Shown here piece after piece: positions 17,208 through 25,591 of a stretch of DNA of 64,000 nt. The notes beneath the pieces are model-generated. The model worked only from the letters and a program-made list of their open reading frames with translations. It did no database searches and was not told the DNA's origin. The stretch comes from Erysipelothrix tonsillarum DSM 14972 (GTDB lineage: Bacteria > Bacillota_I > Bacilli_A > Erysipelotrichales > Erysipelotrichaceae). Position numbers and translations under genes: made by a program. The stretch lies in the NCBI RefSeq assembly GCF_000373785.1, contig NZ_KB892379.1:211916-275915 (forward strand), written 5' to 3'. Within the stretch, counting starts at the first letter, position 1, and each line of letters starts with the position of its first letter.

Positions 17208-18236
17208 TTAATCAGTTGATTTTCGTTTTATTAAGGTTACATCGAGAACTTGCGTAGAGACTGGATGGCTAGGATTCTTGATAAGCGCTAATAATTCTTC
17301 CATAGCCACACGCCCAATCGCTTCAAAATTTTGGGCGATTGTTGTTAGGGGCGGATCAACATAAGCACTGGCTTGGGTATTATCAAAGCCGACAATTTTC
17401 AGGTCTTTTGGAATATCATACCCGAGCGCTTTTAAGTCGTTCATAAGGTTCAATGCAAGGATATCGTTAGCGCAAACAAGACCGCAAGTGCCGCTATCTA
17501 GATGTGATATCAACTGAGCTTGGACGGCTTTATTATCTTGAGACCATAGAATGGGTGCGCGAGAAAAACACTGTTGATAATCGGAAAGTGCCCGTAAGTA
17601 TCCAAAATACCGGGAGCGAATGGAAGAAACATTTTCAATTGTTTCGGAAGTTATGAACAAGACATCTTCAACACCTTGATCGATGAGATGCTTCGTAGCT
17701 TCATAACCACCCTGATTATTATTTGATACAACAGTGGTAATGGGCATACCAGATACTTCTTTATCTAAAATTACCACAGGAATTTTACGTGCATAAAGTG
17801 GAAATACTGCTTCAAGAGCATCGTGATTGTCGACTGGGTAAAAAATAACACCGGCATATTGATCAAATTGGATTTCTAAATCATAGCGCTGAATGTGAAG
17901 TCGATATGGCGTGCCATGAATTGCTTTAAGCATTCCCGAAGTGTAATCTCCAAAATTTGAAGCATCGGGAAAAGGCATCATAAAGAGTAAATCAAAGACA
18001 TCTTCGGATGACTTTTTTATGTTAGTATCCGCAACAAAACTGCCTTTTCCCTGAATCCTATAAATTAACCCATCTCGTTCTAATTCATTTAATGCGCGTT
18101 TTGATGTAATCCGGCTTACGTTATACCTCGTTGAAAGTTCAAGTTCCGTTGGTAATTGACTGTTAACCGGTAAGTTACCATTCATAATATCGCGTTGGAT
18201 TTCGTTTTTAATCTTCTCATACAATGGTTTGGTCAT
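17208..18236 (-). CDS. GntR/LacI-hybrid transcriptional regulator of the mannosidase divergon
   Basis: Regulator of 342 residues with an N-terminal GntR winged helix (1-70; QLPTELELSTRYNVSRITSK) fused to a LacI/periplasmic-binding-type effector domain (about 80-342), the AraR architecture. It probably represses the divergent glycosidase operons and releases on binding a mannose-containing sugar. GGAG lies eight bases before the ATG. Three related palindromes (TTGATAT-ATC-ATATCAA type) occupy the 180-base gap between it and the GH125 gene, arguing for autoregulation as well. The effector is unknown. Confidence 0.9.
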   Translation of the reverse strand: MTKPLYEKIKNEIQRDIMNGNLPVNSQLPTELELSTRYNVSRITSKRALNELERDGLIYRIQGKGSFVADTNIKKSSEDVFDLLFMMPFPDASNFGDYTSGMLKAIHGTPYRLHIQRYDLEIQFDQYAGVIFYPVDNHDALEAVFPLYARKIPVVILDKEVSGMPITTVVSNNNQGGYEATKHLIDQGVEDVLFITSETIENVSSIRSRYFGYLRALSDYQQCFSRAPILWSQDNKAVQAQLISHLDSGTCGLVCANDILALNLMNDLKALGYDIPKDLKIVGFDNTQASAYVDPPLTTIAQNFEAIGRVAMEELLALIKNPSHPVSTQVLDVTLIKRKSTD

Positions 18237-18256
18237 TGGTAAATCTCCGTCTCTAG

Positions 18257-18273
18257 TTGATATATCATATCAA
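18257..18273. promoter_or_regulatory. Operator 1 of the GntR-type regulator
   Basis: TTGATAT-ATC-ATATCAA, a perfect 7-3-7 inverted repeat 21 bases upstream of the regulator start. It shares its core with two further palindromes in the same gap. Confidence 0.75.
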
Positions 18274-18351
18274 AATTATAGCATGTTTAAGGCTTATTTC
18301 AATCCAATAAAACGTACATAAAAACCTATAATTTGTTCGTTATTTAATCAA

Positions 18352-18368
18352 TTGGTATATCATACAAT
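18352..18368. promoter_or_regulatory. Operator 2 of the GntR-type regulator (imperfect)
   Basis: TTGGTATATCATACAAT has the same spacing and central TATATCATA as operator 1 but imperfect arms. It is positioned to overlap the promoter of the GH125 operon. Confidence 0.55.
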
Positions 18369-18390
18369 GAATATGTAATTATTAAATATA

Positions 18391-18406
18391 AATTGATATA
18401 TCAATT
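18391..18406. promoter_or_regulatory. Operator 3, overlapping the GH125 leader
   Basis: AATTGATATATCAATT is a perfect 16-base palindrome ending directly before the AGGAGG ribosome site of GH125. A regulator bound here would block transcription of the GH125-to-ROK operon. Confidence 0.75.
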
Positions 18407-18416
18407 AGGAGGCGTT

Positions 18417-19712
18417 ATGACGACATACCAAACAGTTCCACAGTGTGTAGAAGAACTGATTCAACACATTAAAACAGTGTGCGGATCCGAGCATCGGGTC
18501 TGGGCAGAAATCTTTGAAAATGTCTTTTCAAATACCTTGTTGACAACCGTCAAACGGATTGCAGAGGATGACACTTTTGTATTAACGGGCGATATTCCGG
18601 CAATGTGGTTACGTGATTCCACTGCTCAAATTCGTCCTTACCTTGTTTTAGCCTCTAAGGATCTGGAAATCAAACAATTAATCCGTGGCGTTATTGGCCG
18701 TCAAATCTTTTGTATCAATCATGAACCGTATGCCAATGCTTTTAATGAAACGGCCAATGGAGCAGGACACCAAACAGACGACACATTGATGACGCCTTTT
18801 ATTTGGGAACGAAAATATGAAATTGACTCTCTTTGTTACCCGATTCAACTGTCTTACTTGTATTATCTTGAAACACAAGATGCAAGCATCTTCGATGCGG
18901 AATACACCAATGCGGTACGCACTATCTTAGATTTATGGGAGAGAGAACAAAATCACGACCAGTCCCCTTATACATTCCAACGACATACAGATCGTAAAGA
19001 GGATACTTTAGTGTGCGGGGGAAAAGGTACGCCGGTGGGATATACCGGGATGACATGGTCAGGATTTAGACCCAGCGATGATGCATGTGAGTATCACTAT
19101 CTGGTGCCGTCAAATATGTTTGCGACCGTTGTCCTTGGTTATATTGAAACCATTTATACTGACATTTTGGATAATGAGACCATTGTTTCGCAAGCATCGT
19201 TATTACGGGAAGCTATTACGGCGGGCATCGAAACGCATGGCGTCGTGGAACAAGAAATGGGTTCGATTTATGCCTATGAAGTGGATGGATTCGGCAATGC
19301 GAGTCTTATTGATGATCCGAATGTTCCATCGTTACTTGCAGCACCTTACCTTGGTTATTGTGCATGGGATGACCCGTGCTACTTAAGAACCCGCAAGCAC
19401 ATATTAAGTCCTGCTAATCGCTATTACGTTTCTGGAACCTATGCATCTGGATGTGGAAGTTCTCATACACCAAAAGGTTATATTTGGCCTATTGCCTTAG
19501 CCATAGAGGGTCTTACAACACCGGACAAGGAAACAAAACAAACCATTTTGAATACCTTGGTGCAAACCGATGGTGGTACGAAAATGATGCATGAGAGTTT
19601 TGATGTCGAAGACCCAAACCAATATACCCGCGAGTGGTTTTCGTGGGCGAACATGATGTTTTGTGAATTGGTCATGGACTACTTCGATATTCGTGTCAGA
19701 AAGGAAGGATAA
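18417..19712 (+). CDS. Exo-alpha-1,6-mannosidase (GH125)
   Basis: Metal-independent mannosidase of 431 residues acting on alpha-1,6-mannose of the N-glycan core. The family signature LTGDIPAMWLRDSTAQ is present near residue 65, as are NETANGAGHQTDD and MHESFDVEDP near the C-terminus. No signal peptide. The ATG at 18417 has AGGAGG four bases upstream; an in-frame TTG at 18393 lies inside the operator and is unlikely. First gene of a plus-strand operon with GH38, GH1 and two ROK kinases, matching the pneumococcal GH125-GH38-ROK arrangement. Confidence 0.92.
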   Translation: MTTYQTVPQCVEELIQHIKTVCGSEHRVWAEIFENVFSNTLLTTVKRIAEDDTFVLTGDIPAMWLRDSTAQIRPYLVLASKDLEIKQLIRGVIGRQIFCINHEPYANAFNETANGAGHQTDDTLMTPFIWERKYEIDSLCYPIQLSYLYYLETQDASIFDAEYTNAVRTILDLWEREQNHDQSPYTFQRHTDRKEDTLVCGGKGTPVGYTGMTWSGFRPSDDACEYHYLVPSNMFATVVLGYIETIYTDILDNETIVSQASLLREAITAGIETHGVVEQEMGSIYAYEVDGFGNASLIDDPNVPSLLAAPYLGYCAWDDPCYLRTRKHILSPANRYYVSGTYASGCGSSHTPKGYIWPIALAIEGLTTPDKETKQTILNTLVQTDGGTKMMHESFDVEDPNQYTREWFSWANMMFCELVMDYFDIRVRKEG

Positions 19713-19713
19713 G

Positions 19714-22386
19714 ATGAAGAAAAAAGTACATATCATATCTCATAGTCATTGGGACCGGGAATGGTACCTTCCATATGAACAACATCATATGCGTTTGGTG
19801 GAATTGATGGATGATCTTTTGATGCTATTTGAAACGGACCCAGAATTTAAAAGTTTTCATTTGGACGGTCAGACTATTCCTTTAGATGATTATTTAGCAG
19901 TACGACCAGAACGACGTGAGGCAGTACGTGCGGCGACAGAATCAGGAAAACTTAAAGTGGGCCCATTCTATATATTACAAGATGATTTCTTGATCAGTGC
20001 TGAAGCCAATACGCGCAATATGCTTGTCGGATTGGATGAAAGCAAGCAATGGGGAAATCCCGTAATGCTCGGATATTTCCCCGATACATTTGGCAATATG
20101 GGTCAGGCTCCGCAATTAATGAAACAAGCCGATATAAATGCAGTTGCATATGGTCGGGGTGTTAAAACGACGGGGTTTAATAATGTAGTGGTTGATGAAG
20201 CTTATGTTTCAAATTACTCTGAGCTGATTTGGCAAGGTGCTGATAATACGGAAATTTTCAGTATCCTTTTTGCGAATTGGTATAGCAATGGAAATGAAAT
20301 TCCCGTTGAAGTAGAAGCAGCCAAAATTTTTTGGGATCAAAAATTGGCAGATGTTGAAAAATATGCATCAACGCGTCATCTGTTAATGATGAATGGGGTG
20401 GACCATCAACCCGTTCAAAAAAATGTGAGTGAAGCCATTCGAATCGCAAATCAACTCTATCCTGAATATGAATTTATCCACAGCGATTTCGATACTTATT
20501 TAAATGAAGTTATGGCAGAAATTCCAAATGATTTAGGACGTGTTAAAGGAGAACTAACCAGTCAGGAAACGGATGGATGGTATACCTTGGCGAATACGTC
20601 ATCAGCTCGTGTTTATTTAAAACAAAAAAATACAGCGGTTCAAAATTTGTTGGAACTTATTGCGGAGCCATTGGCAACTATGGCGATAGAGCCTGCAGAT
20701 TATCCACATGATCCACTACGCTATGCTTGGAAAACACTTATGCAAAATCATCCCCACGATAGTATTTGTGGTTGCTCTGTCGATGCAGTGCATCGTCAAA
20801 TGATGACTCGATTTGAAAGTGCAGAGGAGGTGGGGATTTACGTTAAAGAAATAGCGCTATCGCAATTAGAACAAAAGCTGAATACATCGATGTTTCCTAA
20901 ATCAAGTCGACCCTTTACGGTAGTGAATACATTGGGTACTAAACGCACAGACACCGTAACCATTACTTTGGAATGGGAACGACTTCCATTTAATCAATCG
21001 AAACCTAATGTTTTGTATCAAACATTGGAGGCGAAGGAACTACCAACACTTTGTGTTCAAGACGAACATGGAAAACCTGTGTTTGCGGAAATAATTGATT
21101 CGTGGGTTCAGTTTGATTTTGACTTGCCTAAAGATGGGTTTAGAGTTCCTTACATGGCTAAAATGGTGAAAATCAGATTAGCTTGTACCTTACCAGGATT
21201 AAGTTGGCAAACATTTGCACTCTTAGAAGGAACCGCAGCATTAAAGCCATGGATCCCGTCAACAGAATATAGCCTTGAAAATGATTATTTAAAGGTGTGT
21301 TTAAGTGAAACTGGTGTCGTTGATGTATACGATAAAACTCATGATAAATCGTATCAAGATGTGTTTTATTATGACAATGCTGGGGATATTGGTAATGAGT
21401 ATATTTTCAAGCAACCCTATGGCGATATAACGATTACAAGTCGCGGTGTTCCTGCGATAATTCGTAAACTTGAATCGAGTCCCTTGAGGCAACGCATATC
21501 GATGACCCAAGTGATCGAAATTCCCATCAGTGCAGATGCCTTACTTGAGTATGAGCAGGCGTCTGTGACCGAGATGCGTCAGCGACAAGCAAAACGAAGC
21601 AGTCAAACCTTACCACTAACCATAACAACCGAGTTCACCTTAGAACAAAACAGTCAAGTATTAAAGATTGAGACGCGTTTTAAAAATGAGATGAAAGATC
21701 ACCGCTTGCGTGCATGTTATCAGGCTGGATTTAAGACAACCCATCATCAAGCTGAAAGTATTTATGAAGTCATCACCCGTCCTAATGCTGTAAGTAAAGC
21801 ATGGGAAAACCCATCCAATCCTCAACATCAACAGGCTTTTTGTGGCTTATACAAAGAAGGACAAGGCATGATTGTTGGAAATGAAGGTCTGAATGAATAT
21901 GAAATTATAAATAACGATACGATTGCTGTCACAGTGTTGCGTTGTGTTGGTGAGCTAGGGGATTGGGGTTATTTCCCAACCCCAGAAGCACAATGTTTGG
22001 GTGAACATCATGCAACCATGTATCTAGCGTGTCATGGAGATTGCGACCGTATTGAAACCTACCAAGCCGTTAAAGCAAAACAAGTGGGCTTTCAAAGCGC
22101 ACAATGTAGCCGCCATGATGGCCCTTTGGCACCAACTTTTACCTACCTTGCGTGTGAAGGAAAGCAGGCGTGGATGACATCATTAAAACGAAAAGAGCAC
22201 GAAATAGATCCGATTTTGCGTGTATACAATATGAGTTCTGAAAAATCAAGTTTGTTATCCGTATCAATTCCCAATCATACTGTTTTTAAATCGGATGTAT
22301 TAGAACGAAATCGGGGCAACTTTGATGGAACGCTCAAACCTGCGGAGATACTGACACTACGTTTCAAAAAGGAGGTACAGGTATGA
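19714..22386 (+). CDS. Alpha-mannosidase (GH38)
   Basis: Zinc-dependent retaining alpha-mannosidase of 890 residues, predicted for alpha-1,3-mannose removal in the cytosol. The N-terminus has the zinc motif HSHWDREW. The nucleophile Asp is in YFPDTFGNMGQ, and a further zinc ligand is in NHPHDSICGCS. The C-terminal half is the beta-rich GH38C region. The ATG at 19714 follows the GH125 stop by one base with AAGGAAGG upstream; in-frame codons further up overlap GH125 and lack a ribosome site. The stop overlaps the GH1 start (ATGA). Confidence 0.93.
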   Translation: MKKKVHIISHSHWDREWYLPYEQHHMRLVELMDDLLMLFETDPEFKSFHLDGQTIPLDDYLAVRPERREAVRAATESGKLKVGPFYILQDDFLISAEANTRNMLVGLDESKQWGNPVMLGYFPDTFGNMGQAPQLMKQADINAVAYGRGVKTTGFNNVVVDEAYVSNYSELIWQGADNTEIFSILFANWYSNGNEIPVEVEAAKIFWDQKLADVEKYASTRHLLMMNGVDHQPVQKNVSEAIRIANQLYPEYEFIHSDFDTYLNEVMAEIPNDLGRVKGELTSQETDGWYTLANTSSARVYLKQKNTAVQNLLELIAEPLATMAIEPADYPHDPLRYAWKTLMQNHPHDSICGCSVDAVHRQMMTRFESAEEVGIYVKEIALSQLEQKLNTSMFPKSSRPFTVVNTLGTKRTDTVTITLEWERLPFNQSKPNVLYQTLEAKELPTLCVQDEHGKPVFAEIIDSWVQFDFDLPKDGFRVPYMAKMVKIRLACTLPGLSWQTFALLEGTAALKPWIPSTEYSLENDYLKVCLSETGVVDVYDKTHDKSYQDVFYYDNAGDIGNEYIFKQPYGDITITSRGVPAIIRKLESSPLRQRISMTQVIEIPISADALLEYEQASVTEMRQRQAKRSSQTLPLTITTEFTLEQNSQVLKIETRFKNEMKDHRLRACYQAGFKTTHHQAESIYEVITRPNAVSKAWENPSNPQHQQAFCGLYKEGQGMIVGNEGLNEYEIINNDTIAVTVLRCVGELGDWGYFPTPEAQCLGEHHATMYLACHGDCDRIETYQAVKAKQVGFQSAQCSRHDGPLAPTFTYLACEGKQAWMTSLKRKEHEIDPILRVYNMSSEKSSLLSVSIPNHTVFKSDVLERNRGNFDGTLKPAEILTLRFKKEVQV

Positions 22387-23777
22387 AACCAAGCAATGAT
22401 TTGAAATTTCCTTCAGGTTTTTGGTTTGGGGCGGCGACTTCGGCTCCGCAAAGTGAAGGAGCCGCTCTGCTTGATGGTAAAAGTCCTAGCACATGGGATA
22501 TGTGGCATCGACTAGATCCCAATCAATTCGACCAGCGCATGGGTCCAAACCAAACCAGTGATGTGTACCATCACTATCGTGAGGATGTGAAGCGTATGCA
22601 AGCAATGAAGTTAAATTCTTTTCGAACCTCAATTGCTTGGACTCGCCTGCTACCGGATGGAAAGACAATTAATCCAAAAGCAGTATCCTTTTATCGTGAC
22701 TATTTCACGACTCTCAATGAAGCTGGTATTGAGCCAGTTATTAATTTGTTTCATTTTGATATGCCGTGGTGGTTAATGGAAAAAGGGGGATGGGAGTACT
22801 CCGGCATTAGTGATGCATTTGCTTACTATGCCCGTGTTTGTGTCGAAACGTTTGGCGATCTTGTGACATATTGGACGACATTTAACGAACCAATCGTGCA
22901 TGTAGAATGCAGTTACCTCTATGGTTACCACTATCCCGCCATTCATGATTTTAAAAAAGCCATTCAAGCAGGATATCAAACCATCTTAGCGCATGCAAAA
23001 GCAATTCAAGCGATGAGGGAAGTGGAACCGACGCTAAAACTTGGTACGATTTTGAACCTGACTCCCGTGTATGGAAAAAGCGACGGTCCAGAAGATGTGA
23101 AAGCACGACAGATTGCGGATCTATTGAATACTAAAAGTTTTCTGGATGGGATGGTGTTAGGACAATTTTCGGAAGCATTGAAAGTTTTGCTCCGAGAAAA
23201 TAAATTGATGCCGAAAACAAAACCAGAAGATCTCAAGGTAATTGCAAACGTTTCACTTGATTTTATTGGGGTGAATTATTATCAACCACGACGCGTTCAA
23301 GCACCGCACACAACGCATATTCCAGCACAAGACCCAAGTGATTTCTATTTGCCTTATGAGTGGCCTAACCGTCGTATGAATCCTTATCGCGGATGGGAAA
23401 TCTATCCGGAAGCGCTCCATGACATTGCGAGCCTGATTAAAACGGACTATCAAAACATTCCTTGGTATCTTTCAGAAAATGGGATGGGTGTTGCTCATGA
23501 AGAACGGTTTATGGATGCATCAGGGATAATTCAGGACGATTATCGAATTGAATTTATTTACGATCATTTAAAAGTTTTGGAAACAGAAATTCAAGCCGGA
23601 GCCAATTGTTTTGGCTATCATTTATGGACATTTGTAGATTGTTGGTCGTGGTTGAATGGTTATCGCAACCGTTATGGTTTTTATCGAGTGGATCTCAAAA
23701 CACAAAAACGCTATGCAAAAAAAAGCAGTATTTGGATGCATGATGTTATTAAGCATCATCAAGGGGGGATTGAGTGA
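22383..23777 (+). CDS. Glycoside hydrolase family 1 enzyme (candidate beta-mannosidase)
   Basis: GH1 barrel of 464 residues. The opening motif is FPSGFWFGAATSA, the acid/base Glu is in TFNEP, and the nucleophile Glu is in LSENGMG. It overlaps GH38 by four bases and is overlapped by the ROK kinase. GH1 covers beta-glucosidases, 6-phospho-beta-glycosidases and some beta-mannosidases. In a mannosidase operon the remaining uncut bond of the N-glycan core is Man-beta-1,4-GlcNAc, so beta-mannosidase activity is a reasonable guess, not shown by any residue I can see. Confidence 0.87.
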   Translation: MKPSNDLKFPSGFWFGAATSAPQSEGAALLDGKSPSTWDMWHRLDPNQFDQRMGPNQTSDVYHHYREDVKRMQAMKLNSFRTSIAWTRLLPDGKTINPKAVSFYRDYFTTLNEAGIEPVINLFHFDMPWWLMEKGGWEYSGISDAFAYYARVCVETFGDLVTYWTTFNEPIVHVECSYLYGYHYPAIHDFKKAIQAGYQTILAHAKAIQAMREVEPTLKLGTILNLTPVYGKSDGPEDVKARQIADLLNTKSFLDGMVLGQFSEALKVLLRENKLMPKTKPEDLKVIANVSLDFIGVNYYQPRRVQAPHTTHIPAQDPSDFYLPYEWPNRRMNPYRGWEIYPEALHDIASLIKTDYQNIPWYLSENGMGVAHEERFMDASGIIQDDYRIEFIYDHLKVLETEIQAGANCFGYHLWTFVDCWSWLNGYRNRYGFYRVDLKTQKRYAKKSSIWMHDVIKHHQGGIE

Positions 23778-24667
23778 TGTCATATTTGATTTTTGATTGG
23801 GGTGGAACATCCGTAAAACATGCAGTGTGGGATGGTAGGGTGCTATCGCAGCATGGGTACTTCAAAACACCCGCCACATGGACTGCAATGAAAGAAGCAA
23901 TGAATGCAGTAGTCAGGGATTCAACACATGAATTTCAAGGGATTGCAATTTCATCGCCAGGAAGCGTTGATGTACAACGCGGTGTGGTGGGTGGCATAAG
24001 TGCGATACCTTATATTCATCATTTTGAGATTGTTAAGGAATTAGAAGACTTGTTTCATCTACCTGTAAGTATTGAAAATGACGCAAACTGTGCAGCACTC
24101 GCGGAAGTGTGGCAAGGGGTGGCAAAAGATGAAAAGGACGTGTTATTTGTTGTTGTGGGAACCGGCATTGGGGGTGCGGTCATTCTTGATGGTAAATTAA
24201 AACGGGGCTCCCAGCGCTTTGCTGGAGAATTTGGATGCATGATTCTTGATGGGCACGAAACCTTTAGTATGCTTGCAACCCCAGTACACATGGCGGAGCG
24301 CTACTGCAATCGTAAAGGCTATGCATCGGATGCAATATCGGGAGAAGAAGTCTTTGCGCTTGCTAAAACAGATGCACTTGCGATGGAGGAAGTGTCAAAC
24401 TTCTACGATTACCTAGCGTTAGGACTTTATAATTTACAATTCACGCTCGATCCAACATGCATTGTTTTAGGTGGCGGTGTCTCTCAATACCCAAATCTCA
24501 TTCCAGAATTAACACAACGCGTAAATCGCTATCTCCATGATGCACAAATTAAGGATGTCGTTATCAATTTAAAAGCATGTGCTTTTCATAATCATGCGAA
24601 TCTAATGGGGGCAGTTGCAGCGCACCGTATCCAATGTGGAGGAACTGATCATGAACTACGCGGTTAG
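23777..24667 (+). CDS. ROK-family sugar kinase 1
   Basis: Predicted cytosolic ATP-dependent hexose or amino-sugar kinase, 296 residues. It has the N-terminal phosphate loop DWGGTSVKH, the catalytic Asp in ENDANCAALAE, and the second ATP motif GTGIGGAV. The ROK zinc motif (CxCGxxGC) is absent; the region reads AGEFGCMILDGHETFS. The ATG at 23777 overlaps the GH1 stop by one base, with an AGGGGGG tract upstream. It probably phosphorylates mannose or GlcNAc released by the operon's hydrolases; which one is not determined. Confidence 0.85.
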   Translation: MSYLIFDWGGTSVKHAVWDGRVLSQHGYFKTPATWTAMKEAMNAVVRDSTHEFQGIAISSPGSVDVQRGVVGGISAIPYIHHFEIVKELEDLFHLPVSIENDANCAALAEVWQGVAKDEKDVLFVVVGTGIGGAVILDGKLKRGSQRFAGEFGCMILDGHETFSMLATPVHMAERYCNRKGYASDAISGEEVFALAKTDALAMEEVSNFYDYLALGLYNLQFTLDPTCIVLGGGVSQYPNLIPELTQRVNRYLHDAQIKDVVINLKACAFHNHANLMGAVAAHRIQCGGTDHELRG

Positions 24668-25544
24668 TGTTGATATCGGCGGAACCAATACACGAGTGGC
24701 GCTGGTTGATGAACGTGGGAAGATTCATCAACGAGATATGTTCTCCACAGATATTGAAAACCCTCACCTTCACCTTCAAAATATTGAACGTGTAATCCAA
24801 ACTTATGACACACCAATATTAGGTGTTGGCATGTCATGTCCGGGTCCGTTAGATTTAAAAAATGGGATCGTTTTAACACCGCCCAATTTACCGGGATGGC
24901 ACCATTTTCCACTTCGAGATGTAGCAGAAAAACGATTACAATGTCCGGTTTGGGTAGAAAATGATGCAAATCTTGCTGGTCTTGCAGAGGCGTGTCAAGG
25001 TGCTGGTCAAGGATGTGCAATCGTGCAGTTTTTAACCATAAGCACAGGCGTTGGTGGGGGTCTTATTCTCAATCGAAAAATATTTCAAGGTGCTCATGGA
25101 TTTGCCCAAGAAATTGCGAACATCATTCTCGTACCGCAAGGGCATCAATTGAAGCCACTTATGGCAGGAAGCTTGGAATCAATGTGCAGTGGAACGGCTA
25201 TCGTTGCGCGTGCACAGACAATAGGCTTGCATGTTGTACATGCAGGTGATGTCGTAGCATATGCAGATCAAGGTAATGCGGGAGCGCAAGCTATTATCGA
25301 TGATTGCAAAGAATATCTTGCAAATGCTTTGGCCGGGATGATAGGTGTCTTAGATCCTGATGTTATTGTGTTGGGTGGTGGTGTCGCCCTGAAAATTGAA
25401 GGTTTTATTGAAGATGTAACCTGCCGGGTAAAAGCAAAGGTATACGACGTTCAAAAAGAACATGTAATGATTAAAAGAGCACAACTTGGTGATGACAATG
25501 GTCTCATTGGGGGTGCGTTACTTGTGTTTAATTCACTTTCATAA
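24651..25544 (+). CDS. ROK-family sugar kinase 2
   Basis: Second ROK kinase, 297 residues, with DIGGTNTRVALV at the N-terminus, ENDANLAGLAEA and STGVGGGLIL. Like its neighbour it lacks the zinc cysteines of classical ROK kinases (AQEIANIILVPQ in that region). The ATG at 24651 has GGAGG eight bases upstream and overlaps the previous gene by 17 bases. Having two kinases in one operon suggests a division of labour, for instance mannokinase and GlcNAc kinase. It is followed by ManA, which would convert Man-6-P to Fru-6-P. Confidence 0.86.
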   Translation: MNYAVSVDIGGTNTRVALVDERGKIHQRDMFSTDIENPHLHLQNIERVIQTYDTPILGVGMSCPGPLDLKNGIVLTPPNLPGWHHFPLRDVAEKRLQCPVWVENDANLAGLAEACQGAGQGCAIVQFLTISTGVGGGLILNRKIFQGAHGFAQEIANIILVPQGHQLKPLMAGSLESMCSGTAIVARAQTIGLHVVHAGDVVAYADQGNAGAQAIIDDCKEYLANALAGMIGVLDPDVIVLGGGVALKIEGFIEDVTCRVKAKVYDVQKEHVMIKRAQLGDDNGLIGGALLVFNSLS

Positions 25545-25576
25545 GTGTTGTGGTTGGCCACAACACGTGACCAACC
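25545..25576 (+). promoter_or_regulatory. Alternative hairpins in the manA leader
   Basis: GTGTTGTGG-TTGG-CCACAACAC (25545-25566) is a perfect 9-pair hairpin right after the ROK2 stop. GGTTGG within it (25552-25557) is also complementary to CCAACC at 25571-25576, so two structures exclude each other just before the manA ribosome site. No T-run follows. Function unknown: mRNA processing, translational control or a protein site. Confidence 0.4.
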
Positions 25577-25591
25577 TTTAGGGAGGTTAAA

